Below the pieces are notes generated by a model. The model did not search any database. It worked only from the letters and a program-made list of their open reading frames with translations, and was not told where the DNA came from. From Sphingomonas pruni NBRC 15498 (GTDB lineage: Bacteria > Pseudomonadota > Alphaproteobacteria > Sphingomonadales > Sphingomonadaceae), in contig NZ_BCYZ01000031.1 of assembly GCF_001598455.1 (NCBI RefSeq), forward strand, positions 1-50,163: a stretch of DNA of 50,163 nucleotides, written 5' to 3'. Shown here one piece after another: positions 1 through 7,521 of the stretch. Made by a program: the position numbers and the translations under genes. Position 1 is the first letter of the stretch; every line of letters begins with the position of its first letter.

Positions 1-199
1 CCCCCCTCACGTTCGTCGCTTGAGGCCTGCCCCCTCCACCAAGCCGCTGCGCGTCTTGGTCCCCCTCCCCGCAAGTGGGGAGGATTTGCATCAGTCAGCC
101 CGCCTCCCGCCCCGCTCCATCCATGCTGCCTTGACGTCGGACTCTGCTAGCGCGAGAATCCATCGTGAACGCACAGCGTACATTTCGGGGGATTCGACC
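1..199. other. ftsK upstream region with short hairpin
   Basis: This stretch precedes the ftsK start codon. It contains a C-rich hairpin at 64-83 with a 7-bp stem (CCTCCCC/GGGGAGG) and a loop of gcaagt, a style of intergenic palindrome repeated in variant forms elsewhere in the window. The ftsK reading frame stays open back to about position 20, but the upstream part looks like non-coding repeat. I see no convincing gene and no clear promoter here. Confidence 0.4.
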
Positions 200-2503
200 A
201 TGGCCAGCCGCGCGCAGACGCCGCTCTGGCGGGAAACGGTGAAGGCGGGCGCGGCCCGATCGGGTGCGATGATCGTCGCTGTGGCGGTCGCGGCAGTGTC
301 GTTGCTGCTCATCCTTTCGCTTGCCAGCTATCATTCGGGCGACCCGTCGCTCAGCACCGCGGCGGGCGGCCCGGCGCAGAATTTGGTCGGCTATCCCGGC
401 GCGGTGATCGCCGATCTGGCCTATACCGTCCTGGGCTGGCCAGCCTGGGGCATGCTGGCGGTCGGGCCGGTGATCGCGTGGCAGCTGTGGCGCGGCGAGG
501 GTGCCGGCGGCTGGGTCAGGATGGCGCTGACCGCTGCGTTCGGCCTCCTGTTGGTCGCCACCGCGCAGGGATTCGTGTCGAGCGGGGCGAGCCTGGACTG
601 GCCGGCCGGCAAGAGCGGGCTGGTCGGGATGCTGATCGCCGACGGCCTCAAATGGCTGATCGCGCTGATCGGCAATCCGGTCGCCGTCTTATGGACCGAC
701 CGCGTCGTTGGTGCGCTCGCCGGCCTGTCGGGCGCGGTGATCTGGTTCATGAGCCTGGAAGTCGGGCTCCCGCGCGTGCCGGCAATGCCGCGGATCGGCC
801 GATCGGCCGAGGTGCAGCGCCTGACCGACCAGCGTCCGGGCGATCGCGTGATCGACATGGAGCCGGAGCCGTCGATCCGCCAGCCGCGCGCGGTGGCGCT
901 CCCCGACAATCGCCCTGCGCCGGTCATCGCCGAGCGTAACGCGGTGCCGGCGCCGGCCAAGCCGGCCAAACCCAAACAGGGCAGTTTCGACCTGCGCGAC
1001 AATTATCCGCTGCCGTCGCTCGATCTGCTCAAGGCGCCGCCGCCCTCGACCGGCGGGCCGATCGACAAGGCCGCGCTCGAGCGCAACGCGCGGTTGCTCG
1101 AAACCGTGCTCGACGATTTCCACGTCAAGGGCCAGATCACCGCCGTCCATCCTGGCCCGGTCGTCACGATCTACGAGCTCGAACCCGCCGCCGGGACCAA
1201 GGCGAGCCGCGTGGTCCAACTGGCTGACGACATTGCGCGCAACATGTCGGCGGTGTCCGCGCGCATCGCGCCGATCCCCGGCCGTACTGTGATCGGCATC
1301 GAACTGCCCAATGCGCGGCGCGAGACGGTCAACCTGCATGAGCTGATGGCCTCGGACGCGTTCGAGGATCAGTCGGCGTCGCTGCCGATCGTGCTCGGCA
1401 AGAACACCGCGGGCGACCCGGTGATCGTCGACCTGGCGCCGATGCCGCACCTGCTCGTCGCCGGCACCACCGGTTCGGGCAAGTCGGTCGGTCTGAACTG
1501 CATGATCCTGTCGCTGCTCTACAAGCTCGATCCCAAGCAGTGCCGGATGATCATGATCGATCCGAAGATGCTCGAACTGAGCATGTACGACGACATCCCG
1601 CACCTGCTCTCGCCAGTGGTCACCGATCCCTCCAAGGCGGTCCGCGCGCTCAAATGGGCGGTCGAGCAGATGGAGGACCGCTATCGCATGATGGCCTCGG
1701 TCAACGTGCGCGGCCTGGCCAGCTTCAACGACAAGGTGCGCGCCGCCAAGATCAAGGGCCAGCCGCTCGGCCGCAAGGTCCAGATCGGCTATGAGGACGG
1801 CAAGCCGGTCTATGAGGAAGAGCAGCTCGAATTCGAGCCGCTGCCGCAGATCGTCGTTATCGTCGACGAGCTCGCCGACCTGATGATGACCGCCGGCAAG
1901 GAAGTCGAATTCCTGATCCAGCGGCTGGCGCAGAAGGCGCGCGCCGCCGGCATCCACCTGATCATGGCGACCCAGCGCCCATCGGTCGACGTCATCACCG
2001 GCGTGATCAAGGCGAACCTGCCGACACGCATCTCGTTCAATGTCACCAGCAAGATCGATTCGCGCACCATCCTGGGCGAACAGGGCGCCGAGCAGCTGCT
2101 CGGCAAGGGTGACATGCTCTACATGGCGTACGGCAAGCAGATCAGCCGCGTCCACGGCCCGTTCGTCAGCGACGATGAGGTGCGGGCGGTCGCCGATCAC
2201 TGGCGCGCGCAAGGCCAGCCCGATTACATCCAGTCGGTCACCGAGGAGAGCGAGGACGGCTTCGCGCTCGACGGCGCGCCGCTGGGCGAGGATTCGGCCG
2301 AGGACCAGCAATATCGCGGCGCGATTCAGTTGGTGGTCGAAAGCCAGAAGGCGTCGACCTCGTGGCTGCAGCGCCAGATGCGGATCGGTTACAATTCGGC
2401 GGCGCGGCTGATCGAGCGGATGGAGAAAGACGGCATCGTCGGCCGCCCCGACCATGTCGGCAGGCGCGAAGTGCTGCGCGATCGCGAGGGTAATCCGCTC
2501 TGA
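200..2503 (+). CDS. ftsK: DNA translocase FtsK
   Basis: This 767-residue protein pumps DNA at the division septum and helps resolve chromosome dimers. The N-terminal ~190 residues contain hydrophobic membrane segments (one at about 20-45, others to about 185). A Pro/Ala-rich linker follows, then the RecA-like motor with Walker A GTTGSGKS at 422-429 and Walker B ending VDELADLM near 555-563. The C-terminal ~60 residues form the gamma winged helix that reads KOPS polarity sites. The frame is open upstream, but the ATG at 200 gives the normal N terminus just before the first membrane helix. The linker is short compared with E. coli FtsK, as in many alphaproteobacteria. lolA follows after a palindromic repeat. 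Confidence 0.96.
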   Translation: MASRAQTPLWRETVKAGAARSGAMIVAVAVAAVSLLLILSLASYHSGDPSLSTAAGGPAQNLVGYPGAVIADLAYTVLGWPAWGMLAVGPVIAWQLWRGEGAGGWVRMALTAAFGLLLVATAQGFVSSGASLDWPAGKSGLVGMLIADGLKWLIALIGNPVAVLWTDRVVGALAGLSGAVIWFMSLEVGLPRVPAMPRIGRSAEVQRLTDQRPGDRVIDMEPEPSIRQPRAVALPDNRPAPVIAERNAVPAPAKPAKPKQGSFDLRDNYPLPSLDLLKAPPPSTGGPIDKAALERNARLLETVLDDFHVKGQITAVHPGPVVTIYELEPAAGTKASRVVQLADDIARNMSAVSARIAPIPGRTVIGIELPNARRETVNLHELMASDAFEDQSASLPIVLGKNTAGDPVIVDLAPMPHLLVAGTTGSGKSVGLNCMILSLLYKLDPKQCRMIMIDPKMLELSMYDDIPHLLSPVVTDPSKAVRALKWAVEQMEDRYRMMASVNVRGLASFNDKVRAAKIKGQPLGRKVQIGYEDGKPVYEEEQLEFEPLPQIVVIVDELADLMMTAGKEVEFLIQRLAQKARAAGIHLIMATQRPSVDVITGVIKANLPTRISFNVTSKIDSRTILGEQGAEQLLGKGDMLYMAYGKQISRVHGPFVSDDEVRAVADHWRAQGQPDYIQSVTEESEDGFALDGAPLGEDSAEDQQYRGAIQLVVESQKASTSWLQRQMRIGYNSAARLIERMEKDGIVGRPDHVGRREVLRDREGNPL

Positions 2504-2524
2504 TATGAAGTCAGCTTCGCTGAC

Positions 2525-2604
2525 CGGCACCGGCCCGCTCCCCCACCCGGCCTCCCATATGATACTTCCGTTGGGAGGCCGGGTGGGGGAGCGGGCCGGT
2601 GCCG
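2525..2604. repeat. Palindromic element, copy 1, perfect 33-bp inverted repeat
   Basis: The arms at 2525-2557 and 2572-2604 are perfectly complementary over 33 bp and enclose a 14-bp loop. The arms contain the block GCTCCCCCACCC. A near-identical copy lies at 3518-3597. It sits between ftsK and lolA and contains no gene. It could be a REP- or MITE-type repeat that also acts as a transcription terminator or RNA-stabilising hairpin. Confidence 0.85.
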
Positions 2605-2704
2605 CCTTCCGGTTCGGCGAAGCTGAACCGGACCAAGACTTACGCGTTCAGAACGGGTTCAAGCCCATGGCGCCACTTTGGCCGCCTGTTTCAGGAGAAT
2701 ATTC

Positions 2705-3328
2705 GTGACGTCTCGCGCCCTAGCGCTGTTGTTCGTGCCCGCTTTTGTCGCCACCTCGGCCGTCGCCGCGCCGGCGGCGACCTCGCCCGACCTCGTCAAG
2801 GTCCAGCAGCATCTGCGTGCCGTCCAGTCTATGACCGCGGCGTTCAGCCAATATGACCGCAACGGCAAGACGCTGACCGGCACGCTGTCGTTGAAACAAC
2901 CCGGCAAGCTCCGCTTCCAATATCAGAAGAACGTACCGATTCTGATCGTTGCCGACGGCAAGTCCTTATGGTTCCTGGACTATCAGGTCGGGCAGAAGCA
3001 ACGCTGGCCGATCGGCGGCTCGCCGCTGGGTGTATTGCTCGACCCCAGCAAGGACATCAGCCGCTTCGCCAAGGTGATGCCGACCGCCGACCCGTCGGTC
3101 ATTTCGGTCGACGCCAGCGATCCCAAACATCCCGAATATGGCCGCATCACCCTGGTATTCGAACGCAACGCGGCAGGGCCGGCCGGCCTGATCCTGCGCG
3201 GCTGGGTAGCGCTCGACGCGCAGAACAATCGCACGACGATCCGACTGTCCGACCCCAAGTTCAATGTGCCGATTTCCGACGGAACGTTCCGCTTCAACGA
3301 CCCGGTGCGTGGCGGATTCAAAAAATAA
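2705..3328 (+). CDS. lolA: Outer-membrane lipoprotein carrier protein LolA
   Basis: This 207-residue periplasmic chaperone carries lipoproteins from the LolCDE complex to the outer membrane. The GTG start at 2705 is preferred because an AGGAGA ribosome site lies about 7 nt upstream and the protein then begins with a signal peptide ending near ATSAVAA. An in-frame start at 2678 would add residues ahead of that signal. The body shows LolA features: an amphipathic start (LVKVQQHLRAVQSMTAAFSQ), the GTLSLKQPGKLRFQY strand and a C-terminal FRFNDP segment. The ftsK-lolA-xthA order is consistent with alphaproteobacterial neighbours. Confidence 0.92.
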   Translation: MTSRALALLFVPAFVATSAVAAPAATSPDLVKVQQHLRAVQSMTAAFSQYDRNGKTLTGTLSLKQPGKLRFQYQKNVPILIVADGKSLWFLDYQVGQKQRWPIGGSPLGVLLDPSKDISRFAKVMPTADPSVISVDASDPKHPEYGRITLVFERNAAGPAGLILRGWVALDAQNNRTTIRLSDPKFNVPISDGTFRFNDPVRGGFKK

Positions 3329-3354
3329 CGAACCGTTCATCTGGGCGACAGCTT

Positions 3355-3486
3355 CGCCCGCCTAATACACGTTTCGCGGATGTGGGGCGGTTCGGGATTT
3401 TCCCCCTGTTGCCCGAAGCAAGCCACTTCCCGCCTGCGTGACGAACGCTAGGTCGGCCCCTGTTCCATGCCCCCGGAACAGGGGCC
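3355..3486 (+). ncRNA. Candidate structured RNA between lolA and xthA (possibly 6S-like)
   Basis: The transcript can form a long interrupted hairpin. The apical stem is TTCGGG (3392-3397) with CCCGAA (3413-3418). Below it GGATGTGG pairs with CCACTTCC (7 of 8 positions). The base is CGTTTCG with CGAACG, interrupted by an asymmetric internal loop. A strong intrinsic terminator follows immediately. A long rod with an internal bubble and its own terminator resembles 6S RNA, but I cannot confirm the family from sequence alone. The alternative is a structured 3' untranslated region of lolA. The 5' end is a guess. Confidence 0.35.
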
Positions 3487-3497
3487 TTTCTCTTTTT
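3455..3497 (+). terminator. Intrinsic terminator downstream of lolA / candidate RNA
   Basis: A perfect 12-bp stem, GGCCCCTGTTCC (3455-3466) with GGAACAGGGGCC (3475-3486), encloses an 8-nt loop and is followed by the pyrimidine run TTTCTCTTTTT. This is the clearest Rho-independent terminator in the window. Confidence 0.88.
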
Positions 3498-3517
3498 GAT
3501 CGGCTCTCGCCGATGGA

Positions 3518-3597
3518 CGGTGCCAGCCCGCTCCCCCACCCGACCTCCCATAGAATACTGACGTTGGGAGGTCGGGTGGCGGAGCAGGCTGGCACCG
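3518..3597. repeat. Palindromic element, copy 2
   Basis: The arms 3518-3550 and 3565-3597 are complementary at 31 of 33 positions around a 14-bp loop. The loop and arms closely match the element at 2525-2604, including the central tgggagg edge and the CTCCCCCACCC block. It lies between the lolA terminator and xthA. The outer ends differ (CGGTGCCAG here, CGGCACCGG in copy 1) while pairing is preserved, which suggests compensatory change. Confidence 0.85.
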
Positions 3598-3626
3598 CGA
3601 CGGATCGATAGCTACATCGCGAGCGC

Positions 3627-4418
3627 ATGACCTCCCTCAAGATCGTCTCCTGGAACATCAACTCGGTCCGTTTCCGCATCGAGATCGTCGAGAAATTCCT
3701 GCGCGAGGTCGCGCCCGACATATTGTGCCTGCAGGAAACCAAGGTGATCGACGCCGACTTCCCCGAAGGCGCGTTCCGCGCGCTCGGCTACGACACGATC
3801 TTCCTCCACGGCCAGCGCATGCATCACGGCGTCGCGATCATCAGCCGCGTGCCGTTGGTCGAGGACGACCGATTCGACTGGCAGGCGAATCGCGAAGCGC
3901 GGCATGTCGGCGTGCGGTTGCCGAACGGCGTGCGGCTGGAGAATGTCTATGTACCTGCCGGCGGCGATATCCCCGACCGTGAGGTCAATCCCAAGTTCGG
4001 GCAGAAACTCGATTTCGTCGAGCGCATGACCGCCTGGTCGGCGACGCTCGATTGCCCGACCATCCTGACCGGCGACTTCAACATCGCGCCGCTCGAATCG
4101 GACGTGTGGAGCCACAAACAGCTGATCAAGGTCGTCAGCCACACCCCTGTCGAGATCGATGCGCTCAACCGGCTCAAGGACTCGAACAGCTGGGTCGATC
4201 TCGGGCGCCATTTCTATCCCGCGCCGGCGCGCCTCCACACCTGGTGGAGCTATCGCTCGCCCGATTGGACGGTCAATGATCGCGGCCGGCGACTCGACCA
4301 TATGTGGGCGACCGCCGACGTCGCGGCCAAGGCGCGGTCGCATCAGGTGTTCGAGGATTGCCGCAATTGGCTCAAGCCCTCCGACCATGTCCCGATCATG
4401 ACCGAGTTCGACCTGTGA
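3627..4418 (+). CDS. xthA: Exodeoxyribonuclease III (AP endonuclease)
   Basis: This 263-residue protein belongs to the EEP nuclease family and cleaves abasic sites and 3'-blocked ends in base excision repair. The catalytic motifs are all present: N10 in SWNINS, metal ligand E37 in LQETK, GDFN with D150 and N152, the WWSYR segment, and S252-D253-H254 near the C terminus. The length is normal. It starts with ATG at 3627 just after the palindromic element and is followed 25 bp later by ribA. Confidence 0.96.
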   Translation: MTSLKIVSWNINSVRFRIEIVEKFLREVAPDILCLQETKVIDADFPEGAFRALGYDTIFLHGQRMHHGVAIISRVPLVEDDRFDWQANREARHVGVRLPNGVRLENVYVPAGGDIPDREVNPKFGQKLDFVERMTAWSATLDCPTILTGDFNIAPLESDVWSHKQLIKVVSHTPVEIDALNRLKDSNSWVDLGRHFYPAPARLHTWWSYRSPDWTVNDRGRRLDHMWATADVAAKARSHQVFEDCRNWLKPSDHVPIMTEFDL

Positions 4419-4443
4419 GGGCCCTGTCTGTGAAAACTGCGCT

Positions 4444-5496
4444 ATGAGCGCGCGCGACGTCGCCCGCGCGATCGACGCGCTGCGCCGCGGCTGGCCGATC
4501 GCCATCCGGGGCGCCGGCGCGCCAATCGGGCTGCTTGCGATCGAGACTGCCGATGCCGGGCGGATGAAGGCGTTCGACCCTGAGGGCGATTCGCCGATCC
4601 TGCTGTCGGCCGGGCGCGCCGCCACGCTCAAGCTCGCCAATCAACTCGAAGCCGCCATCCCCGATTCGCCGGTGCTGGTCGAACGCACCTTCTGGATCGA
4701 TTTCGACTGCGCGGTCGCGCTTGCCGATCCGCAGCTCGACATGGCGACCCCGATGAAGGGGCCGTTCCGCGCGATCCATGTCGATGATCGTGACGTCATG
4801 GCGGCCGCGCTGTCGCTCGCGCGCACCGTCGGCGTGCTGCCCGCTTTCTTCGTCGGCCAGGCGCCGGACGAAGTCATCACCATCGCCGATATCGAGGCGT
4901 TCGAGGATCCGATCAGCCTGGCGATCGCGGCGCGGGCCAAGCTCCCGGTCGCCGGGTCGGAAAATTCGGAGATCGTCGCCTTCCGGTCGCCCGATTCGCC
5001 CGGCGAGCATGTCGCGCTGATCATCGGCCAGCCCGACGGCCGCCCCCCTTTGGTGCGGCTCCACAGCGAATGCCTGACAGGCGACGTTCTCGGCAGCCTC
5101 AAATGCGATTGCGGGCCGCAGCTCCACGCCGCGATCCATGCGATGGAGGATACCGGCTGGGGTATATTGCTCTATCTGCGGCAGGAGGGGCGAGGGATCG
5201 GGCTGGTCAACAAGTTACGCGCCTATGCGCTGCAGGATCAGGGGTTCGACACGGTCGACGCCAATACGCGGCTGGGTTTCGCGGTCGATGCCCGCGACTT
5301 CCGCGTCGCGGCGCGCATGCTCGATCTCCTCGGCCAGACCAAGATCCGGCTTTTGACCAACAATCCCGAAAAAGTCCGCGTGCTGGAGGCGGCCGGGATA
5401 ACGGTCGCCGAGCGCGTGCCGATCGCTCTGCCGCCCAATCCGTTCAATGCCAAGTATCTCGCGACCAAGCGCGACCGGACGGGGCACCAGCTTTGA
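4444..5496 (+). CDS. ribA: GTP cyclohydrolase II with RibB-like N-terminal domain
   Basis: This 350-residue protein should open the imidazole ring of GTP in the first step of riboflavin synthesis. The C-terminal half is a standard RibA domain with zinc ligands C210, C221 and C223 (ECLTGD, then KCDCG), the RQEGRGIGL motif and the terminal NPFNAKYL segment. The N-terminal ~150 residues resemble the RibB (DHBP synthase) region of fused RibBA proteins in position but lack the clear acidic EGD motif. That domain is therefore probably degenerate and not catalytic, a known alphaproteobacterial variant. A separate RibB would then be needed elsewhere in the genome. Confidence 0.9.
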   Translation: MSARDVARAIDALRRGWPIAIRGAGAPIGLLAIETADAGRMKAFDPEGDSPILLSAGRAATLKLANQLEAAIPDSPVLVERTFWIDFDCAVALADPQLDMATPMKGPFRAIHVDDRDVMAAALSLARTVGVLPAFFVGQAPDEVITIADIEAFEDPISLAIAARAKLPVAGSENSEIVAFRSPDSPGEHVALIIGQPDGRPPLVRLHSECLTGDVLGSLKCDCGPQLHAAIHAMEDTGWGILLYLRQEGRGIGLVNKLRAYALQDQGFDTVDANTRLGFAVDARDFRVAARMLDLLGQTKIRLLTNNPEKVRVLEAAGITVAERVPIALPPNPFNAKYLATKRDRTGHQL

Positions 5497-5529
5497 ACGT
5501 CACCGAACGCGCCGCATAACCGTCGGAGG

Positions 5530-6201
5530 TTAGGCGACCAGCGCCGCCACCTCATCAAAACTCGACGCCACCGCCGCGACCCCGATCGTGCGGAGCCGGT
5601 CCGCATGGTCCGGCGCGCAATGATTGCCGGCGCACAATCCGATGACATGTCCGCCCGAGGCGACCGCGCCGGTCGCGCCGACCGGCGAATCCTCGATGAT
5701 AGCGCTGTCGCGGATCGCCACGCCGAGCTTGTCGGCGGCGTAAATGTAGAGATCGGGCGCCGGCTTGCCGCGCTCGACATGCTCGCGGCCCGAATAGAGA
5801 TGATCGCCGAACACGTCGGACAGGCCGATATGGTCGAGATGGCGGCGGATCCAGCGCGTCGAACTCGACGACACCACCGCCTTGGGCAAATCGGTCGGCA
5901 GCGCGCGGACGAAGGCGACCGCGCCGGCGACCTCCTCGATACCTTCCGCCATCACCCGTGCATCCTCGGCCTCGCGCGCAGCGAAGAAATCATCGGGCAG
6001 CGCACGGCCGATCCATGCCTCGACGCGGTCGAGAAAGTCCTTGCCCGCATAGCCCATGAAATTGGCCATCGATTCTTCGGGCGTGGTCGGGTGGCCGATC
6101 GAGGTCAGAAAATCGGCGATATGCTTGTTGCCGATATACTCGCTCTCGATCAGCACGCCATCGAAGTCGAACAGCAAGGCCGCGAACCTGACCGGGACCA
6201 C
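5530..6201 (-). CDS. HAD-superfamily phosphatase (beta-phosphoglucomutase-like)
   Basis: This protein of about 223 residues has HAD motif I DFDGVLIES near the N terminus, motif II VVSSSS, the lysine of GKPAPD, and motif IV IEDSPVGATGAVASG. The pattern fits the subfamily of sugar-phosphate phosphatases and phosphoglucomutases; the substrate cannot be told from sequence. The start is uncertain. I use the GTG at 6201, but an in-frame TTG at 6213 overlaps the yggS stop. The frame also stays open far upstream through yggS, which is not coding in that frame. It is co-oriented with and directly downstream of yggS, and convergent with ribA. Confidence 0.85.
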   Translation of the reverse strand: MVPVRFAALLFDFDGVLIESEYIGNKHIADFLTSIGHPTTPEESMANFMGYAGKDFLDRVEAWIGRALPDDFFAAREAEDARVMAEGIEEVAGAVAFVRALPTDLPKAVVSSSSTRWIRRHLDHIGLSDVFGDHLYSGREHVERGKPAPDLYIYAADKLGVAIRDSAIIEDSPVGATGAVASGGHVIGLCAGNHCAPDHADRLRTIGVAAVASSFDEVAALVA

Positions 6202-6209
6202 GCCGCCGC

Positions 6210-6872
6210 TCAAGCGCGTGCTCCGAACAGCGCCGATCCGACGCGAACATGGGTGGCGCCAAGCGTTACCGCGGTCGGATAATCGCCCGACATGCCCATG
6301 CTGAGCCCCGCCAGGCCATTGTCGCGCGCCAGCTTGGCCAACAATGCGAAATAGGGTGCCGGTTCGACCTCGAGCGGCGGCACCGCCATCAGCCCGACGA
6401 TCGGCAGCCCGGCGGCGCGCGCTTCGGCGAGCAGGCCGGGCAGATCGGCGATCGCGCATCCGCCTTTTTGCGGCTCGTCGCCGATATTGACCTGGACGAA
6501 GCAATCGGGGCGGCGGCCGCTTTCCATTGCCTTGGCCAGGGCGGTGATCAGCGAGGCGCGATCGACCGAATGGATTTCGTCGAACAACGCCACCGCGTCG
6601 GCTGCCTTGTTCGATTGCAGCTGGCCGACCAAGGCGAGCCGCAGGTCCGGGTGGCGCTCGCGTAGCGCCGGCCATTTGCCCTGCGCTTCCTGCACGCGAT
6701 TCTCTCCGAACACGCGTTGCCCGGCGGCCATCAGCGGTTCGATCGCCTCGGCCGGGTGCGTCTTGGAAATGGCGATCAGCTCGATCGTGTCGCTGCGCCC
6801 GGCGAGCTTCGCCGCCCGGGCTATCGCATCGCGGACGCCGGCGAGCCGCGCGGCGGGGTCGTCGGTCGTCAT
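6210..6872 (-). CDS. YggS/PROSC family pyridoxal phosphate-binding protein
   Basis: This 220-residue protein belongs to the YggS/PLPBP family, which helps keep pyridoxal 5'-phosphate and amino-acid pools balanced and has no known catalytic activity. The PLP lysine is K37 in IAISKTHP. Further signatures are FGENRVQEA, the LVGQLQSNKA segment, the MGMSGDY phosphate site and the terminal RVGSALFGAR. The length is typical. Its start codon overlaps the start of the divergent ThiE-like gene. Confidence 0.93.
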   Translation of the reverse strand: MTTDDPAARLAGVRDAIARAAKLAGRSDTIELIAISKTHPAEAIEPLMAAGQRVFGENRVQEAQGKWPALRERHPDLRLALVGQLQSNKAADAVALFDEIHSVDRASLITALAKAMESGRRPDCFVQVNIGDEPQKGGCAIADLPGLLAEARAAGLPIVGLMAVPPLEVEPAPYFALLAKLARDNGLAGLSMGMSGDYPTAVTLGATHVRVGSALFGARA

Positions 6873-7434
6873 GCCGCGCGCTATAGGCAGGGTCGTGCCG
6901 CATCGCCAGTCCCCGATCCCAGTTTTGTGGCTGATGACCGACGAGCGGCTCGGCGATGGGCTGTGGGCGGCGTTGCGTCGGTTGCCGAGCGGCAGCGGGG
7001 TGGTGTTTCGGCATTACGCCACGGCGGCGCGAGAGCGGCGGAAGCTGTTCCGCCGCGTGGCGCGGATCGCGCGGGCACGGGGACTGGTGGTAGTGCGGGC
7101 CGGCGCGCGGGCTGGATATGGCGAAGATGGCGTGCATGGAGCGGCGCGCGCTTGCAACGGGCTGCGGACGGCGCCGGCGCATGATCGGCGCGAGGCGGTC
7201 GCGGCGGTGCGGCGGGGGGCGGATGTGTTGTTCGTGTCGCCGGTGTTCGCGACTCGGTCGCATCCCGGGGCTGAGGCGCTGGGCGCGCGCAAGGCGCGGC
7301 GGATTGCTCGGGGTTTGCCGGTCACCGTGATTGCGCTTGGCGGGATGGATGCGCGCCGGTTTCGCGAGATGACCGGGTTCGATGGGTGGGCGGCGATCGA
7401 TGCTTGGGGTGCGGGCGGTAGCGGCGCGAAGTGA
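6871..7434 (+). CDS. Thiamine phosphate synthase / TenI family protein
   Basis: This protein of up to 187 residues has a TMP-TENI TIM-barrel pattern: GEDGVHG, APAHD, a GADVLFVSPVFATRSHPGA stretch, and the VIALGGM phosphate loop. It is shorter and more divergent than ThiE, and the N-terminal barrel strands (VLWLMTDER) are abbreviated. It may therefore be a TenI-like or secondary ThiE enzyme and not the main thiamine phosphate synthase. The ATG at 6871 shares bases with the yggS start on the other strand; a GTG at 6895 is a plausible alternative. The stop codon lies inside a hairpin loop of a repeat element. Confidence 0.75.
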   Translation: MPRAIGRVVPHRQSPIPVLWLMTDERLGDGLWAALRRLPSGSGVVFRHYATAARERRKLFRRVARIARARGLVVVRAGARAGYGEDGVHGAARACNGLRTAPAHDRREAVAAVRRGADVLFVSPVFATRSHPGAEALGARKARRIARGLPVTVIALGGMDARRFREMTGFDGWAAIDAWGAGGSGAK

Positions 7435-7521
7435 ATTCGCGCCGTCGGTCCTCGCTTGCTCGAGGCCGGCCGGAGTTCTTGCTTTTTCGCTATTTAGCTG
7501 CCGCTAAATCGCGGCAAGAAC
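7422..7521. repeat. Modular hairpin element, copy A
   Basis: Two or three stem-loops lie in a row. Hairpin 1 at 7422-7444 pairs CGGCGCGAA with TTCGCGCCG around the loop gtgaa, which contains the stop codon of the ThiE-like gene. A GC-rich middle part with GGCCGGCC follows. The last stem pairs GAGTTCTTGC with GCAAGAACTC and carries an inner TTTAGC/GCTAAA stem. Hairpin 1 and the start of the middle part recur at 21066-21160. Lying between two convergent 3' ends, the element may terminate both transcripts. Confidence 0.75.

Noticed and set aside
689..2530. Long antisense reading frame opposite ftsK (613 codons)
   Set aside because: It is a GC-rich shadow frame of ftsK with Arg/Asp/His-heavy composition, no recognisable domain and no ribosome site.
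6202..7263. N-terminal extension of the HAD phosphatase frame
   Set aside because: The extra codons overlap yggS and the ThiE-like gene in another frame and show Arg/Pro-rich shadow composition.
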